Origin: an uncultured Lachnospiraceae bacterium
GTDB lineage: Bacteria > Bacillota > Clostridia > Lachnospirales > Lachnospiraceae
NCBI GenBank assembly: GCA_910588865.1
Contig: CAJUSJ010000066.1
Coordinates: 1 to 22,466, forward strand
Reading direction: 5' to 3'
DNA length: 22,466 bases
Both the position numbers and the translations under genes were made by a program. Below are positions 1 through 6,939 of the stretch, one piece after another. The notes beneath the pieces were generated by a model that was given only the letters and a program-made list of their open reading frames with translations, was not told where the DNA came from and ran no database searches. Each line of letters starts with the position of its first letter. Positions within the stretch are counted from its first letter, which is position 1.

Positions 1-951
1 GATGAAACGGTCTGCCAGGTCCTGCGGGAAAAAGGCAGGGAGGCCGCCTCGTCCTCGTATATGTGGATCTATCTTACAGGGAATGACGGACTGGCGCCGA
101 TTATCCTGTATGAATATCAGCCGGGAAGGAAGGGGGAATACGCGAAGAACTTTCTGGAAGGATTCCGCGGGCTATTGGAATGTGACGGCTATACGGGGTA
201 CAACCAAGTGGAAAACGTGACCCTGGTATGCTGCCTGGCGCACTGCCGGAGGTACTTCTTTGAGGCAGTCCCCGCGGTCCGCCGAAGAAAGATAAAGCTG
301 CTGGACACCAACTCGCCGGAGGAGATCCCCCAGGAAGAGGCTGACCCGGAAAGGGCAAAAGAACAACAGCCGCTCCCAGCGGAGGTAGGCCTTTGTTACT
401 GCGACCTGCTCTTCCGAATCGAGAGGACTCTGAAGGATCTGGCCCCTGAGGAGAGAAAGGAGAGGCGGCTTAAGGAGGAGGTTCCGGTATGGGAGGGATT
501 CTGGGAATGGCTGGGAACCCTGAATCCGCTTAGTGGGAGCAGACTGGAAAAGGCGGTGAATTACGCCGCCAACCACCGGGAGCCGCTGGGCAACTACCTG
601 TTGGACGGAAGAAGCGAAATATCCAACAACCGAGCGGAACGGCGCGCGAAAGCGTATGGGACCGGGAGAAAAAATTTCCTGTTTCACACCAGTGTAAAGG
701 GAGCGAAAGCAAGCGCGATCATTTACAGTCTGGTAGAGACAGCGAAAGCAAATCGTCTGAACGTATTCCAATATTTGTATACATTACTGCTCTACATGCC
801 GGACAACAAAGACAAGCCCGCAGGCGTGGAAGCAATGATGCCATGGAGTGAATTCGTAAAAGAGCGGTGTTGCGGTGTGATGGATGCAGAAACAGAAAGG
901 CCAGCTACCAAGCTGATAACTGCCTTCTATTTGATGATCCGTTCTTTATAG
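1..951 (+). CDS. IS66 family transposase (TnpC type), 5' truncated by window
   Basis: The frame is open from base 1 with no start in view, reading DETVCQVLREKGREAA, then a YMWIYLTG segment, an ECDGYTGYN segment, and a SNNRAERRAK segment near the C-terminus. These match the order of conserved blocks around the DDE catalytic triad in IS66 transposases: an early DE-T-x-Q-V-L motif, a D in the DGYxGYN block, and the Glu of the NNxAER block. About 316 codons are visible out of a usual ~500. The catalytic Asp of the first block is present at the very edge. The frame is intact to the TAG at 949. An internal ATG at 61 would begin an open stretch but is not a natural start. The enzyme catalyses cut-and-paste or replicative movement of its IS. 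Confidence 0.88.
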   Translation, partial: DETVCQVLREKGREAASSSYMWIYLTGNDGLAPIILYEYQPGRKGEYAKNFLEGFRGLLECDGYTGYNQVENVTLVCCLAHCRRYFFEAVPAVRRRKIKLLDTNSPEEIPQEEADPERAKEQQPLPAEVGLCYCDLLFRIERTLKDLAPEERKERRLKEEVPVWEGFWEWLGTLNPLSGSRLEKAVNYAANHREPLGNYLLDGRSEISNNRAERRAKAYGTGRKNFLFHTSVKGAKASAIIYSLVETAKANRLNVFQYLYTLLLYMPDNKDKPAGVEAMMPWSEFVKERCCGVMDAETERPATKLITAFYLMIRSL

Positions 952-983
952 CGATGGATAACGGTAGGTTATTCATCGCTTAC
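951..983. repeat. IS66 right inverted repeat with 12 bp hairpin
   Basis: GCGATGGATAAC (951-962) pairs with GTTATTCATCGC (968-979) through a 5-base loop, with one G-T wobble. The outer arm plus TTAC at 980-983 forms the recognisable IS66 right end. The hairpin begins one base before the end of the transposase stop codon, so it may also protect or end the transposase mRNA, although no T-run follows. Confidence 0.6.
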
Positions 984-1023
984 GTTTAAAGGGTAATAAG
1001 ATACCAGAGAACCGTTGTGTTAC

Positions 1024-1053
1024 AGGGAGTGCCATATCCGGTACTCCCTTTTT
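1024..1053 (+). terminator. Rho-independent terminator-like hairpin
   Basis: AGGGAGTGCC (1024-1033) and GGTACTCCCT (1040-1049) form a 10 bp stem with one G-T pair and a six-base loop, followed by five T (1049-1053). It sits between the IS66 end and the RadC/YqaJ gene. It would stop transcription coming out of the IS. It could instead be an attenuator of the downstream gene, whose start lies only 26 bases beyond. Confidence 0.6.
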
Positions 1054-1078
1054 AAGTGAGGGGAAGAAACGCGGATAT

Positions 1079-1987
1079 ATGAAACAGGATTTACAGAAAG
1101 AAGAGATAGAAGCAATGATGGAGGCGCCCGTTTCAGGAAAGCGGGTAGGGATTGTCCGGCTGCAGATGGTGAGGGAGGAGCGCACGCTTTACGGCATGGG
1201 GGCATTTGACAAACCGGAGAAAGCGGTGGAGACGGTCAGGCCGTTGATCGGTATGTCTGACAGGGAAATGGTGGTTGTTATGTCGTTGAATACAAATCTG
1301 GAACCTCTGGCGGTAGAGATTGCGGCAGTTGGAGGCATAAACAGCTGCTGTATTGATATTAAAAATATTTTCAAAGGTGCCATATTAAGTAATGCGGCAT
1401 GTGTGATCTGTTTCCATAACCACCCATCAGGAAATCCCAGACCAAGTAGGGAAGATTTTATGATCACGCAAAGGATGAAAATGGCCGGGGAGATCCTGGG
1501 GGTCAGCGAGGAAGATAATGAAGCCATGAGGCAGGGAAGGGATCTGGAAAACTATGTGGCTCAGCGGTTCTGCGAGTCGGCGGGGGTCAGGGCGCGCCAC
1601 TCCAACATGATGTACCGGAGTAAAGAGAATCCTTTTATGATTGCCGATGTAGACCGTCTGGTCGTGGGGGAGGAGGCGGGGCTGGAGTGCAAGACAGCCA
1701 ACGCTTACAATGCGGATAAATGGAAGGATGGCCAGATAGCGTCCCACTATCTGATCCAGTGCTGCCACTACATGGCTGTGACCGGGAAGAAGGCATGGTA
1801 TATTGCCGTGGTGATCATGGGGAGGGAGTTTAAATATGTCAGGATTGAGCGTGACGAAGCAATGATCCAGAAGCTGACCGCCATAGAAAAGGAATTCTGG
1901 GAAAAGCATGTGCTGAAAGGCGTGATGCCCGCCCCAGATGGATCAGAAGCCTGCGATAAGCTACTGGCTCAGTATTACCACAGTTGA
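1079..1987 (+). pseudogene. RadC (JAB/MPN) - YqaJ recombinase chimera, probable deletion fusion
   Basis: The 302-residue product joins parts of two usually separate mobile-element proteins. Residues 1-141 are a RadC-type JAB/MPN domain with the metal motif HNHPSGNPRPSREDF (H113, H115, S123, D126). RadC normally continues after the AGEILG segment with a conserved LDHxxIG strand, but here the sequence switches at about residue 142 (near base 1500). Residues 143-296 match the middle and C-terminal part of YqaJ-type phage exonucleases: EEDNEAMRQGRDLE, ADVDR (D192) and LECKT (E203, K205). The YqaJ N-terminal GGSD region (about 60 residues) is absent, and the usual C-terminal helical tail after LLAQYY is also missing. 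The simplest reading is an in-frame deletion between neighbouring radC and yqaJ genes plus a second deletion at the 3' end. The ribosome site is weak: GAGGGG lies about 15 bases before ATG 1079. Function is doubtful. Confidence 0.7.
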
Positions 1988-2092
1988 AAAAGTCAAAAAG
2001 CCGGACAGCGGCGTGACAGGAGCCGGGGTAAGTCTTCCAGTATCTGGAAGCTGCCCCATTAGGGCTTCCATACAGGAGAGGAAGGAGAAAAA
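1988..2092 (+). promoter_or_regulatory. Gap with alternative hairpins ahead of the DUF5688 gene
   Basis: CTTCCAG (2034-2040), TAT, CTGGAAG (2044-2050) is a perfect 7 bp stem. The GGAA of its right arm can instead pair with TTCC near 2067-2070, closing a GCCC/GGGC inner stem, so two structures compete. There is no T-run, so this is not an ordinary terminator. It may be an attenuator-like leader or debris from the deletion that truncated YqaJ. AGGAGAAAAA directly before ATG 2093 is a good ribosome site. Confidence 0.3.
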
Positions 2093-2761
2093 ATGGATCA
2101 GGAATTTGAAATCTATTGCGGGAAAATGAAAGATGAGCTGGAGCGGTTATGCGGGGAAAAGACCAGGATTACCTTGACGGAAACTGTGAAAAACAACGGC
2201 CTTGTCAGGTGGGGATTCCAGCTTATGGCAGAGGGCCGAAACTCGGCGGTGATCTTGTATGTGGACGATTTTTATAAAGATTACCAGAATGGGATCGCCG
2301 CGGCCAATACCCAGAGACGATTTCCCACAAGCGTGAAAACCATGGCAGAGGTAATGAGGGAGATTGTCAGTGAGAGTATGGGGGAAGAACAAGGGGAGGA
2401 TTTCCTTGGTGAGCTTTTCTCTGTTCCTCAAACCTGCCCCATGTATGTGATGAGCAACAGTGTGAGGATTTACGGGGCAGCGGTGGTTTTGTATGATGGT
2501 GAGCTGAGGCGGCTGGCGTCCGCCCTTGGGAGGGATCTGATCATACTGCCATCAAGCGTCCACGAGGTTCTTGTGATCCCCTATAATGAGGAACTCGTGA
2601 TGGGTGATCTCCGGGAGATGGTGAGGCACGTCAACGAGTCAGAGGTGCCGGAGGAAGAGGTGCTGTCGGATAACGTGTACTGGTATAACCGGGATACAGA
2701 CACAATCAGCATCATATATGACAGACAGAAAGATGTGACAGAGGGATCCGTGCCACGGTAG
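2093..2761 (+). CDS. DUF5688-family protein, short version
   Basis: The 222-residue product is recognised as DUF5688, a family of unknown function common in Lachnospiraceae mobile elements and genomes. The C-terminal half carries the family signature: CPMYVMSNSVRIYGA (near residues 118-132), LIILPSSVHEVLVIP (about 149-163) and EEVLSDNVYWYNRDT (about 187-201). The N-terminus (TETVKNNGLVRWG, YVDDFYKDYQ) matches the family start. From memory, full members are roughly 300 residues or more, with a long central segment between these halves. Here the halves are joined near residues 72-90 (AAANTQRRFPTSVKTMAE), so an internal in-frame deletion is suspected. The start ATG has AGGAG six bases upstream. 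It is cytosolic with no membrane segment. Gene identity is firm; loss of function is an inference. Confidence 0.7.
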   Translation: MDQEFEIYCGKMKDELERLCGEKTRITLTETVKNNGLVRWGFQLMAEGRNSAVILYVDDFYKDYQNGIAAANTQRRFPTSVKTMAEVMREIVSESMGEEQGEDFLGELFSVPQTCPMYVMSNSVRIYGAAVVLYDGELRRLASALGRDLIILPSSVHEVLVIPYNEELVMGDLREMVRHVNESEVPEEEVLSDNVYWYNRDTDTISIIYDRQKDVTEGSVPR

Positions 2762-2866
2762 TATGGTGCGGCGGGGAACCAGTGGATTTCATATATTGGG
2801 AATCACTGGCTCTCCAACAGTCTGGAAAAGGTGCCGTGGTAATTTTTCCAAACAACGGCGAGGAAA
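2762..2866. other. Non-coding gap with imperfect hairpin
   Basis: CCAGTGGATT (2779-2788) and AATCACTGG (2801-2809) form a 9 bp stem with one bulged G and a 12-base loop. There is no T-run. No coding remnant could be recognised in any frame. Confidence 0.35.
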
Positions 2867-2884
2867 TTGACGGAAAGAGAGGAA

Positions 2885-3172
2885 ATGCTACTAATGAAAG
2901 AAAAAAATTTTATTGATATGATCATAGCTGAGAGGATCAGTCTTCTTCTGGAGGGAAAAGGGGAGGATCAAAAGGATGCGGCATCTGATAGATGGGATAA
3001 GCTTATGGAAAAAGTAGGAGAGGAACTGAAAGGACAGCTGGAGGTGTGTCTGGATGAAATGATTCAGGTACAGTCGGAGAGGCAAGCGGTGGTCTATCTG
3101 GGATGATTTCGTGACGGAGCGCGTGTAGCGCTGGAGATCAGCAGGATTGGATTCCCTGGAAAGAGCTCTTGA
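2885..3172 (+). pseudogene. Small mobile-element protein with in-frame stop (DUF6809-like?)
   Basis: The frame runs from ATG 2885 (or ATG 2894, which has the better distance from AGAGAGG at 2876-2882) to TGA at 3104. It then stays open through FRDGARVALEISRIGFPGKSS to a second TGA at 3170. The product is charged and helical: RWDKLMEKVGEELKGQ, then CLDEMIQVQSERQAVVYLG. Short proteins of this layout occur in Lachnospiraceae integrative elements and, as I recall them, continue after the Q-rich helix with a GF-R-G-x-R motif. That is exactly what follows the stop if TGA replaced GGA. I therefore read this as a nonsense-mutated gene of about 95 codons. The DUF6809 assignment is tentative. An alternative TTG start at 2867 is unlikely. 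Confidence 0.5.
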
Positions 3173-3197
3173 ACAAATGGGTTCTTTTCGATATAAT
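3169..3197 (+). promoter_or_regulatory. Sigma-A promoter for the PD-(D/E)XK gene
   Basis: TTGAAC (3169-3174), 17-base spacer, TATAAT (3192-3197). The -10 is perfect and the -35 matches four of six. It lies 45 bases before ATG 3243 and overlaps the end of the preceding small gene. Confidence 0.65.
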
Positions 3198-3242
3198 AAA
3201 CTTAGAGGAGCGGGATAAAGCACCGCTGAGAAGGGGAGAATG

Positions 3243-4099
3243 ATGGCGGATAAAAAATTCAATGGCATCCGGGGTTCGCGGCGGCAATGGATCTGGAACT
3301 GTCAGCGAACCGTAAGGATCTGGTATATGAGCGGGAATATAACCTGAACACAAAACCATTGGAGATCGATTTGCTGGTAATTAAGAAAGAGCCGGCGGTA
3401 CAGATTGAGAGCGAGATCGGAAAGCTGTTCCGTGGACATAATATTTTAGAGTACAAGTCACCGGATGACAGCCTGAATATTGACACGTTTTATAAAGCGG
3501 CCGCGTATGCCTGCCTGTATAAGGCTTACGGGGAGACGATGGACCAAAGACCGGCGGAGGATATTACCGTATCCATAGTGAGGGAGAGAAAGCCGGAAGG
3601 CCTTTTCCGATACTTTGAGAGCCATGGAATCCGCATAGAAAAGCCATATGCGGGAATCTATTACGTGTTAGATGAGGTTCTGTTTCCAACCCAGTTGATC
3701 GTCACGAAAGAACTGGACAGGGAAGCCCATATGTGGCTGAGATCACTGTCCAATAATCTGGAGAAACAGGAAGTCCGGAAACTTTTGGAGCGTGTGGAGG
3801 GCTTGACCCAGGAAGTTGAGAAGCAGCTTGCGGATGCGGTATTGGAGGTAAGTATCCGGGCGAATCAGCAGGCGGTGGAAGAATTGAGAGGAGATGAGGG
3901 AATGTGTCAGGCATTGTTAGAGATTATGGAACCAGAGATCAATAAGATTGCGGAAGAGGCAGCAAAAGAGGCAGCAAAAGAGACAGCCATACGCATGGTG
4001 AAGGCAGGAAAGCTGTCTGTTGATGAAATCAAAGAATTCTTCCCCAAGCTGTCCGCTGAACAGATAAAGCAGATCGGAAAAGAGTTCAATATTTTATGA
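3243..4099 (+). pseudogene. PD-(D/E)XK nuclease-like protein (Rpn/transposase-like), 5' frameshift
   Basis: A strong ribosome site (AAGGGGAGA) precedes ATG 3243, which reads MADKKFNGI and then runs out of frame. One base appears lost in the ATCCGGGG run at 3267-3274. Restoring a C gives MADKKFNGIPGFAAAMDLEL, joined smoothly to the long frame that stays open from 3272 to 4099. The main body (about 285 residues when repaired) has EIDLLVIKK and, about 30 residues later, ILEYKSP, fitting the D...ExK active site of PD-(D/E)XK nucleases. A charged helical C-terminus follows (EEAAKEAAKETAIRMVKAGK, then SVDEIKEFFPKLS), resembling the tails of Rpn recombination-promoting nuclease/transposase-like proteins. 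Similar Lachnospiraceae proteins are unstudied. ATG 3287 could restart translation, but it lacks a ribosome site and would drop about 15 residues. Confidence 0.65.
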
Positions 4100-4153
4100 T
4101 ACCTTTTGTTCTATGATGGAATAGAATAAAGAAGATAGCTTAAGGCTAAGTAA

Positions 4154-4441
4154 TGCGTTTGGAAAAAAGTAGCATTCAGTATCCTTCCCCTGACTTATAA
4201 GGGGAAGGAAAAGAAACAGAAGGCAATAATCAGAGAATGTGTAGAACTGGTGCGGCAGATATCGGATAAAGGACAGGAAACCTTTGCGCTGGCAAGAATC
4301 TTAAGTTTTACTGACAAGGTGATTAGCCGGGAGACTAGACAGTATATCAATATGTAAAAGTGAGGAGATTCACCTGAATCAATAGCAGAGTTTTTGGAAC
4401 TTCCGGTAAAAACTATTCTTGTGTTCCAAGGGAACGGTTAG
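4154..4441 (+). pseudogene. 3' fragment of a second nuclease/transposase-like gene
   Basis: One frame from 4154 reads AFSILPLTYKGKEKKQKAII, then ECVELVRQISDKGQETFALA, RILSFTDKVISRE and QYINM before TAA at 4355. One codon later TGA at 4361 follows, and the same frame continues GDSPESIAEFLELPVKTIL to TAG at 4439. This resembles the C-terminal half of the Lachnospiraceae Rpn-like proteins (an LPL-KGKE segment, then LxFTDKVI, then a short EFLELP-type helix). The N-terminal nuclease domain is gone. The two closely spaced stops and the lost spacer between QYI and GDSPE point to decay. The family assignment is from memory of sequence style, so moderate. Confidence 0.45.
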
Positions 4442-5046
4442 AAGAGAACGCATAGATGATAAGGAGGTATTGGCAGTGAGATGCGTATCACCTTATACGT
4501 CGGGGGGCGGGAACTCTTATACAGAACGTTTGTTTAAATATGATCAGATTGGAAAGTTGTCGGATGAAACGGCAAGAGATACTATTGCGGAGCCAGCAAA
4601 GGATTTAGGAGTAGATTATGAAGAACAGGCTATCATGGGGATTTTGAAATGGAGCCAGGGATATCCGTTTTTCATTCAGGAGTTATGTAATACTGTTTGG
4701 GAATATACAGAGAGGGATTTAATCAGTTTGGAAAATGTAGAGCGGGTGATTGCTACATTTCTAAAAAATTTAGATGATAACTTTTCCAAATCAGATATGA
4801 GCGCTGTACAAAAAAGGAGCATGACTTTCTGTTTGCAATGGTAAGATGTAGGGAATCGCCATGTACGATTTCAAATGTGGCCCATATCTTAAGGAAAAGG
4901 GTAAATTCTATTTCCCCCTTAGGGTGCGTCTGATCAGTAAAGGGATTGTCCTTTCGTCAGGATATGGAGAGATTGATTTTACAGTGTCGTTATTTGATGA
5001 ATATCTAAGGAGGATTAATCCAGAACTTAGAGTGGATGCAAAGTAA
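4419..5046 (+). pseudogene. AAA ATPase (archaeal-ATPase type), N-truncated with two frameshifts
   Basis: Three reading frames join into one protein. Frame A (from 4419) gives YTERLFKYDQIGKL, AEPAKDLGVDYEEQAIMGIL, KWSQGYPFFIQELCNTVWEY and NVERVIATFLKNLDDNF. Near 4785-4793 the frame slips by one base, and the next frame gives YERCTKKEHDFLFAMVRCRE and TISNVAHILRKRVNSIS. At the C-run 4914-4918 it slips again, to RLISKGIVLSSGYGEIDFTV and FDEYLRRINPELRVDAK. This is the lid plus winged-helix C-terminus of ATP-binding proteins common in Lachnospiraceae. The GYPFFIQEL block is the sensor-2 region and the final part the DNA-binding-like wing. The Walker A and B half is absent upstream. A good AAGGAGG at 4459-4465 lies inside the fragment but leads nowhere useful. 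Clearly nonfunctional. Confidence 0.65.
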
Positions 5047-5152
5047 AAGCTTAAAGGGAAGTTCTGGTTTGGCGAGAAAAATATGTAAAACATGGATTTT
5101 CTGGCTTTTGTCATTTCCATCATGCCAAGCATATGCAAAGGGTGTTTAATAT

Positions 5153-5165
5153 ATTGTAATACAAT
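5153..5165. promoter_or_regulatory. 13 bp perfect palindrome, possible operator
   Basis: ATTGTAATACAAT is a perfect dyad around a central A. It lies in the AT-rich gap just before AGAGGAGG and the start of the unknown gene. Such dyads are often bound by small repressors, but no confident -35/-10 pair was found around it. Confidence 0.35.
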
Positions 5166-5221
5166 GAAAGAGGAGGTTTAAAGTGGGGAAGGGTGCTAAA
5201 AAGGATAGAGTATAGTGGAAT

Positions 5222-5641
5222 ATGAGTGATTTTTCGGGATATTGTAGTGGCATTGGGAAGCCGATAGATAATCCAACAGTTCTATTTTCGAAAATACTGA
5301 AAGAACTTGAGAATAGTTATAAAGCAAGGTGGGGTACTCCAATAGAGTTAAAAAGTGTCTTTCGGAAAAATAAATCGTATGCCTTTGATATTAAAGAGCA
5401 GGAAAATCATGAAGATGAAGAGCAGAAAAGTTTTGAAGAGAGACAGATGAAGAAACTTTTTGATATATTGTATTTTTGGAAAGATGAAAAATGGCATTTT
5501 ACGTATTTGATGGATGTAAACGGATATCTTATTGATTTAGTTAGGCGCTATGATAAAAGGGCTGGAGAACTTATTGCTATTCTGGAGGAAGAAATCAATC
5601 AAATAAAGGCTATGGTTGACGCTGCGACACCATATTCTTGA
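5222..5641 (+). CDS. Unknown AT-rich protein, possibly missing its true start
   Basis: The 139-residue product is not recognised. It has a basic N-terminal half (LFSKILKELENSYKAR), an acidic run (NHEDEEQKSFEE), an aromatic segment (FDILYFWKDEKWHFTYLMD) and a helical C-terminus (RRYDKRAGELIAILEEE). There is no signal peptide or membrane segment. ATG 5222 has no ribosome site. The strong AGAGGAGG at 5170-5177 instead serves GTG 5183, which is in the same frame and reads VGKGAKKDRV before TAG at 5213. The natural gene may therefore begin at 5183 and carry a nonsense mutation, with 5222 a restart. Lower GC than the housekeeping genes suggests foreign origin. Confidence 0.45.
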   Translation: MSDFSGYCSGIGKPIDNPTVLFSKILKELENSYKARWGTPIELKSVFRKNKSYAFDIKEQENHEDEEQKSFEERQMKKLFDILYFWKDEKWHFTYLMDVNGYLIDLVRRYDKRAGELIAILEEEINQIKAMVDAATPYS

Positions 5642-5705
5642 TGAATTGTCAAGTAGAATAATTCAAAAAAATGATGATTGAAAGTGGTATAGATAATTAA
5701 GGGAG

Positions 5706-5734
5706 ACCGCCTGGATATAGGCGGTTTCCGTATT
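5706..5734 (+). terminator. Weak terminator-like hairpin
   Basis: ACCGCCT (5706-5712) and AGGCGGT (5719-5725) form a perfect 7 bp stem with a six-base loop, followed by the interrupted run TTCCGTATTT. It fits the end of the unknown gene 65 bases upstream. The T-run is poor, so efficiency is uncertain. Confidence 0.5.
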
Positions 5735-5820
5735 TCAAGTGGAAAATTAAAAATAATCGGGAATTTAACCCTCAAAGCTGGTGTGAGATAATGGATTCAG
5801 ATAAAAAGGGAGGAAACCAT

Positions 5821-6500
5821 ATGTTATTAAAACTGAATTCATGTGAATCAGACGCGACAGGCTATCGGAGAGAGCAAGATGAGGTGACGAATTTTCTGGT
5901 ATATTTGGAGAAGGTAAGTATCAAGCTGCCGGAGGAGGAACGCATCTACACATTGAAGGTTTTGGTAGACGGTAATAAGGAATATCTTTTGAATGTCCCT
6001 GCTATATTTTTGAACAATAGGGGGATACGTTCAAAAATACCAACGGCTGTCTATATTGAAGACATCAAAGGGTTTAACAGGGACTTCCAAAAGACTCTGG
6101 TATCCGCGATGAAGGATATGGATATAAGTGAGTATATTGTAAAATGGCCAGGCTTCAATAAGGTGGAGGGAAATACAGTATTCTGCTTTTCAAACGGAGC
6201 TATAACCAAGGAGGGATTTGACAAACGGATTTATACCAATGCTGATGGATACTATTTTTCAGGAGAGACAGTAAATGACGAGGAATTCCGATTACAGCTG
6301 TTTATGTTTGTAGATATATTGCTGCCGTGTATGGAAAGCATGTATCGGTGTTTTTGATGAATCTTATGTCGGTTTTATCGGAATCACTTAGACAATGGGG
6401 GATTAAACCGGATTTAACTTTATGGCTGGATGGAAATTCCGGTTCTGGAAAGACGTCTTTGGCCAAAGCGGTGGGTACTTTTACAAACAGAGATTCCTAG
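5821..6500 (+). pseudogene. P-loop ATPase of the mobile element, frameshifted in a T-run
   Basis: GGGAGG lies about seven bases before ATG 5821, which is preferred over the upstream ATG 5791. The first frame (to TGA 6355) reads through NVPAIFLNNRGIRSKIPTAV, NTVFCFSNGAI and NADGYYFSGETVNDEEF. Adding one T to the T5 run at 6351-6355 joins it to a second frame (to TAG 6498) that reads FLMNLMSVLSESLRQWGIKP and then the Walker A loop GNSGSGKTS at 6432-6458. The order (a domain with an NG and NADG segment, then a P-loop) resembles DUF927-type helicase/ATPases of phages and integrative elements, but that is inference. The protein stops soon after the P-loop, so Walker B and the rest of the ATPase are lost at a junction with integrase sequence around 6500-6537. 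Confidence 0.55.
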
Positions 6501-6536
6501 GGGGAAAAAGGGTGATTTCATCAACAGAACAGATGA

Positions 6537-6713
6537 GTATATGGAAACTATACCATTCATTCTCTTAGACATACATTTGCCTCAAGGATGCTGACATCAG
6601 GAGTGGATATCAGTATTGTAAGCAAGCTGTTAGGACATTCAGATATCAATATAACCTATAAGAAGTATATCCATATACTCCACGGACAGTTGGAGGCATT
6701 TCAGACGGGATAA
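6537..6713 (+). pseudogene. Tyrosine recombinase (integrase), C-terminal remnant
   Basis: The open frame, lacking a start, reads NYTIHSLRHTFASRMLTSG, then VDISIVSKLLGHSDINITYK and KYIHILHGQLEAFQTG to TAA at 6711. HSLRH is the box II H-x-x-R, LLGHSD supplies the second His, and the Tyr in KKYIHI is the expected nucleophile. The N-terminal DNA-binding domains and the box I Arg are missing, so the fragment cannot recombine. It ends about 230 bp from the 3' end of tRNA-Arg, the normal position for an integrase of a tRNA-targeting element. It was joined to the ATPase remnant by deletion. Confidence 0.8.
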
Positions 6714-6750
6714 TATTGATTATATATAAAGGCGGCATGAATATTAACAG

Positions 6751-6787
6751 GCCCACAGTAGGGGATATAAAGTCTCTAGCTGTGGGC
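6751..6787. repeat. Inverted repeat between integrase remnant and tRNA-Arg
   Basis: GCCCACAG (6751-6758) and CTGTGGGC (6780-6787) are perfect inverted arms around a 21-base centre, and the adjoining TAG/CTAG may extend the stem. There is no T-run. It could be an arm-type site or transcription end of the old element. The rest of 6714-6939 is AT-rich and shows no coding remnant. A short GC-rich dyad (CAGCCCC/GGGCTG, around 6912-6925) lies downstream of the tRNA on its own strand but is not followed by Ts. Confidence 0.4.
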
Positions 6788-6939
6788 TAACATCAACGAT
6801 TCCTGACGAATCTGGGCAGTAAAAATTCCCTATATTCCGCAAAATCCATCTTTCTCTAATTACATGGGAAAAATTGCGAAAACACTGTAAAATCAGGGAT
6901 TTCAGCATTCTCAGCCCCGGGCTGAAAGCACAAAAATAA

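Larger units (their letters stand above)
1..983 (+). mobile_element. IS66-family insertion sequence, right-hand part
   Basis: The window opens inside an IS66-family element. It contains the C-terminal two thirds of the transposase gene and 32 bases of non-coding end. The right terminus is placed at 983 because the reverse complement there reads GTAAGCGATGAATAACC, and IS66-family inverted repeats usually start with GTAA. The left end and accessory genes (tnpA/tnpB types) lie outside the window, so the target duplication cannot be checked. The IS end abuts the first damaged gene of the decaying element by under 100 bp, so the insertion may have contributed to local rearrangement (inference). 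Confidence 0.75.

Noticed and set aside
3243..6500. Sequencing error as the cause of all frameshifts
   Set aside because: Three of the slips are in short homopolymers, so error is possible for single sites. However, stops, truncations and deletions cluster in the same region, while about 15 kb of neighbouring genes are intact, so real decay is more likely. Reads should decide each site.
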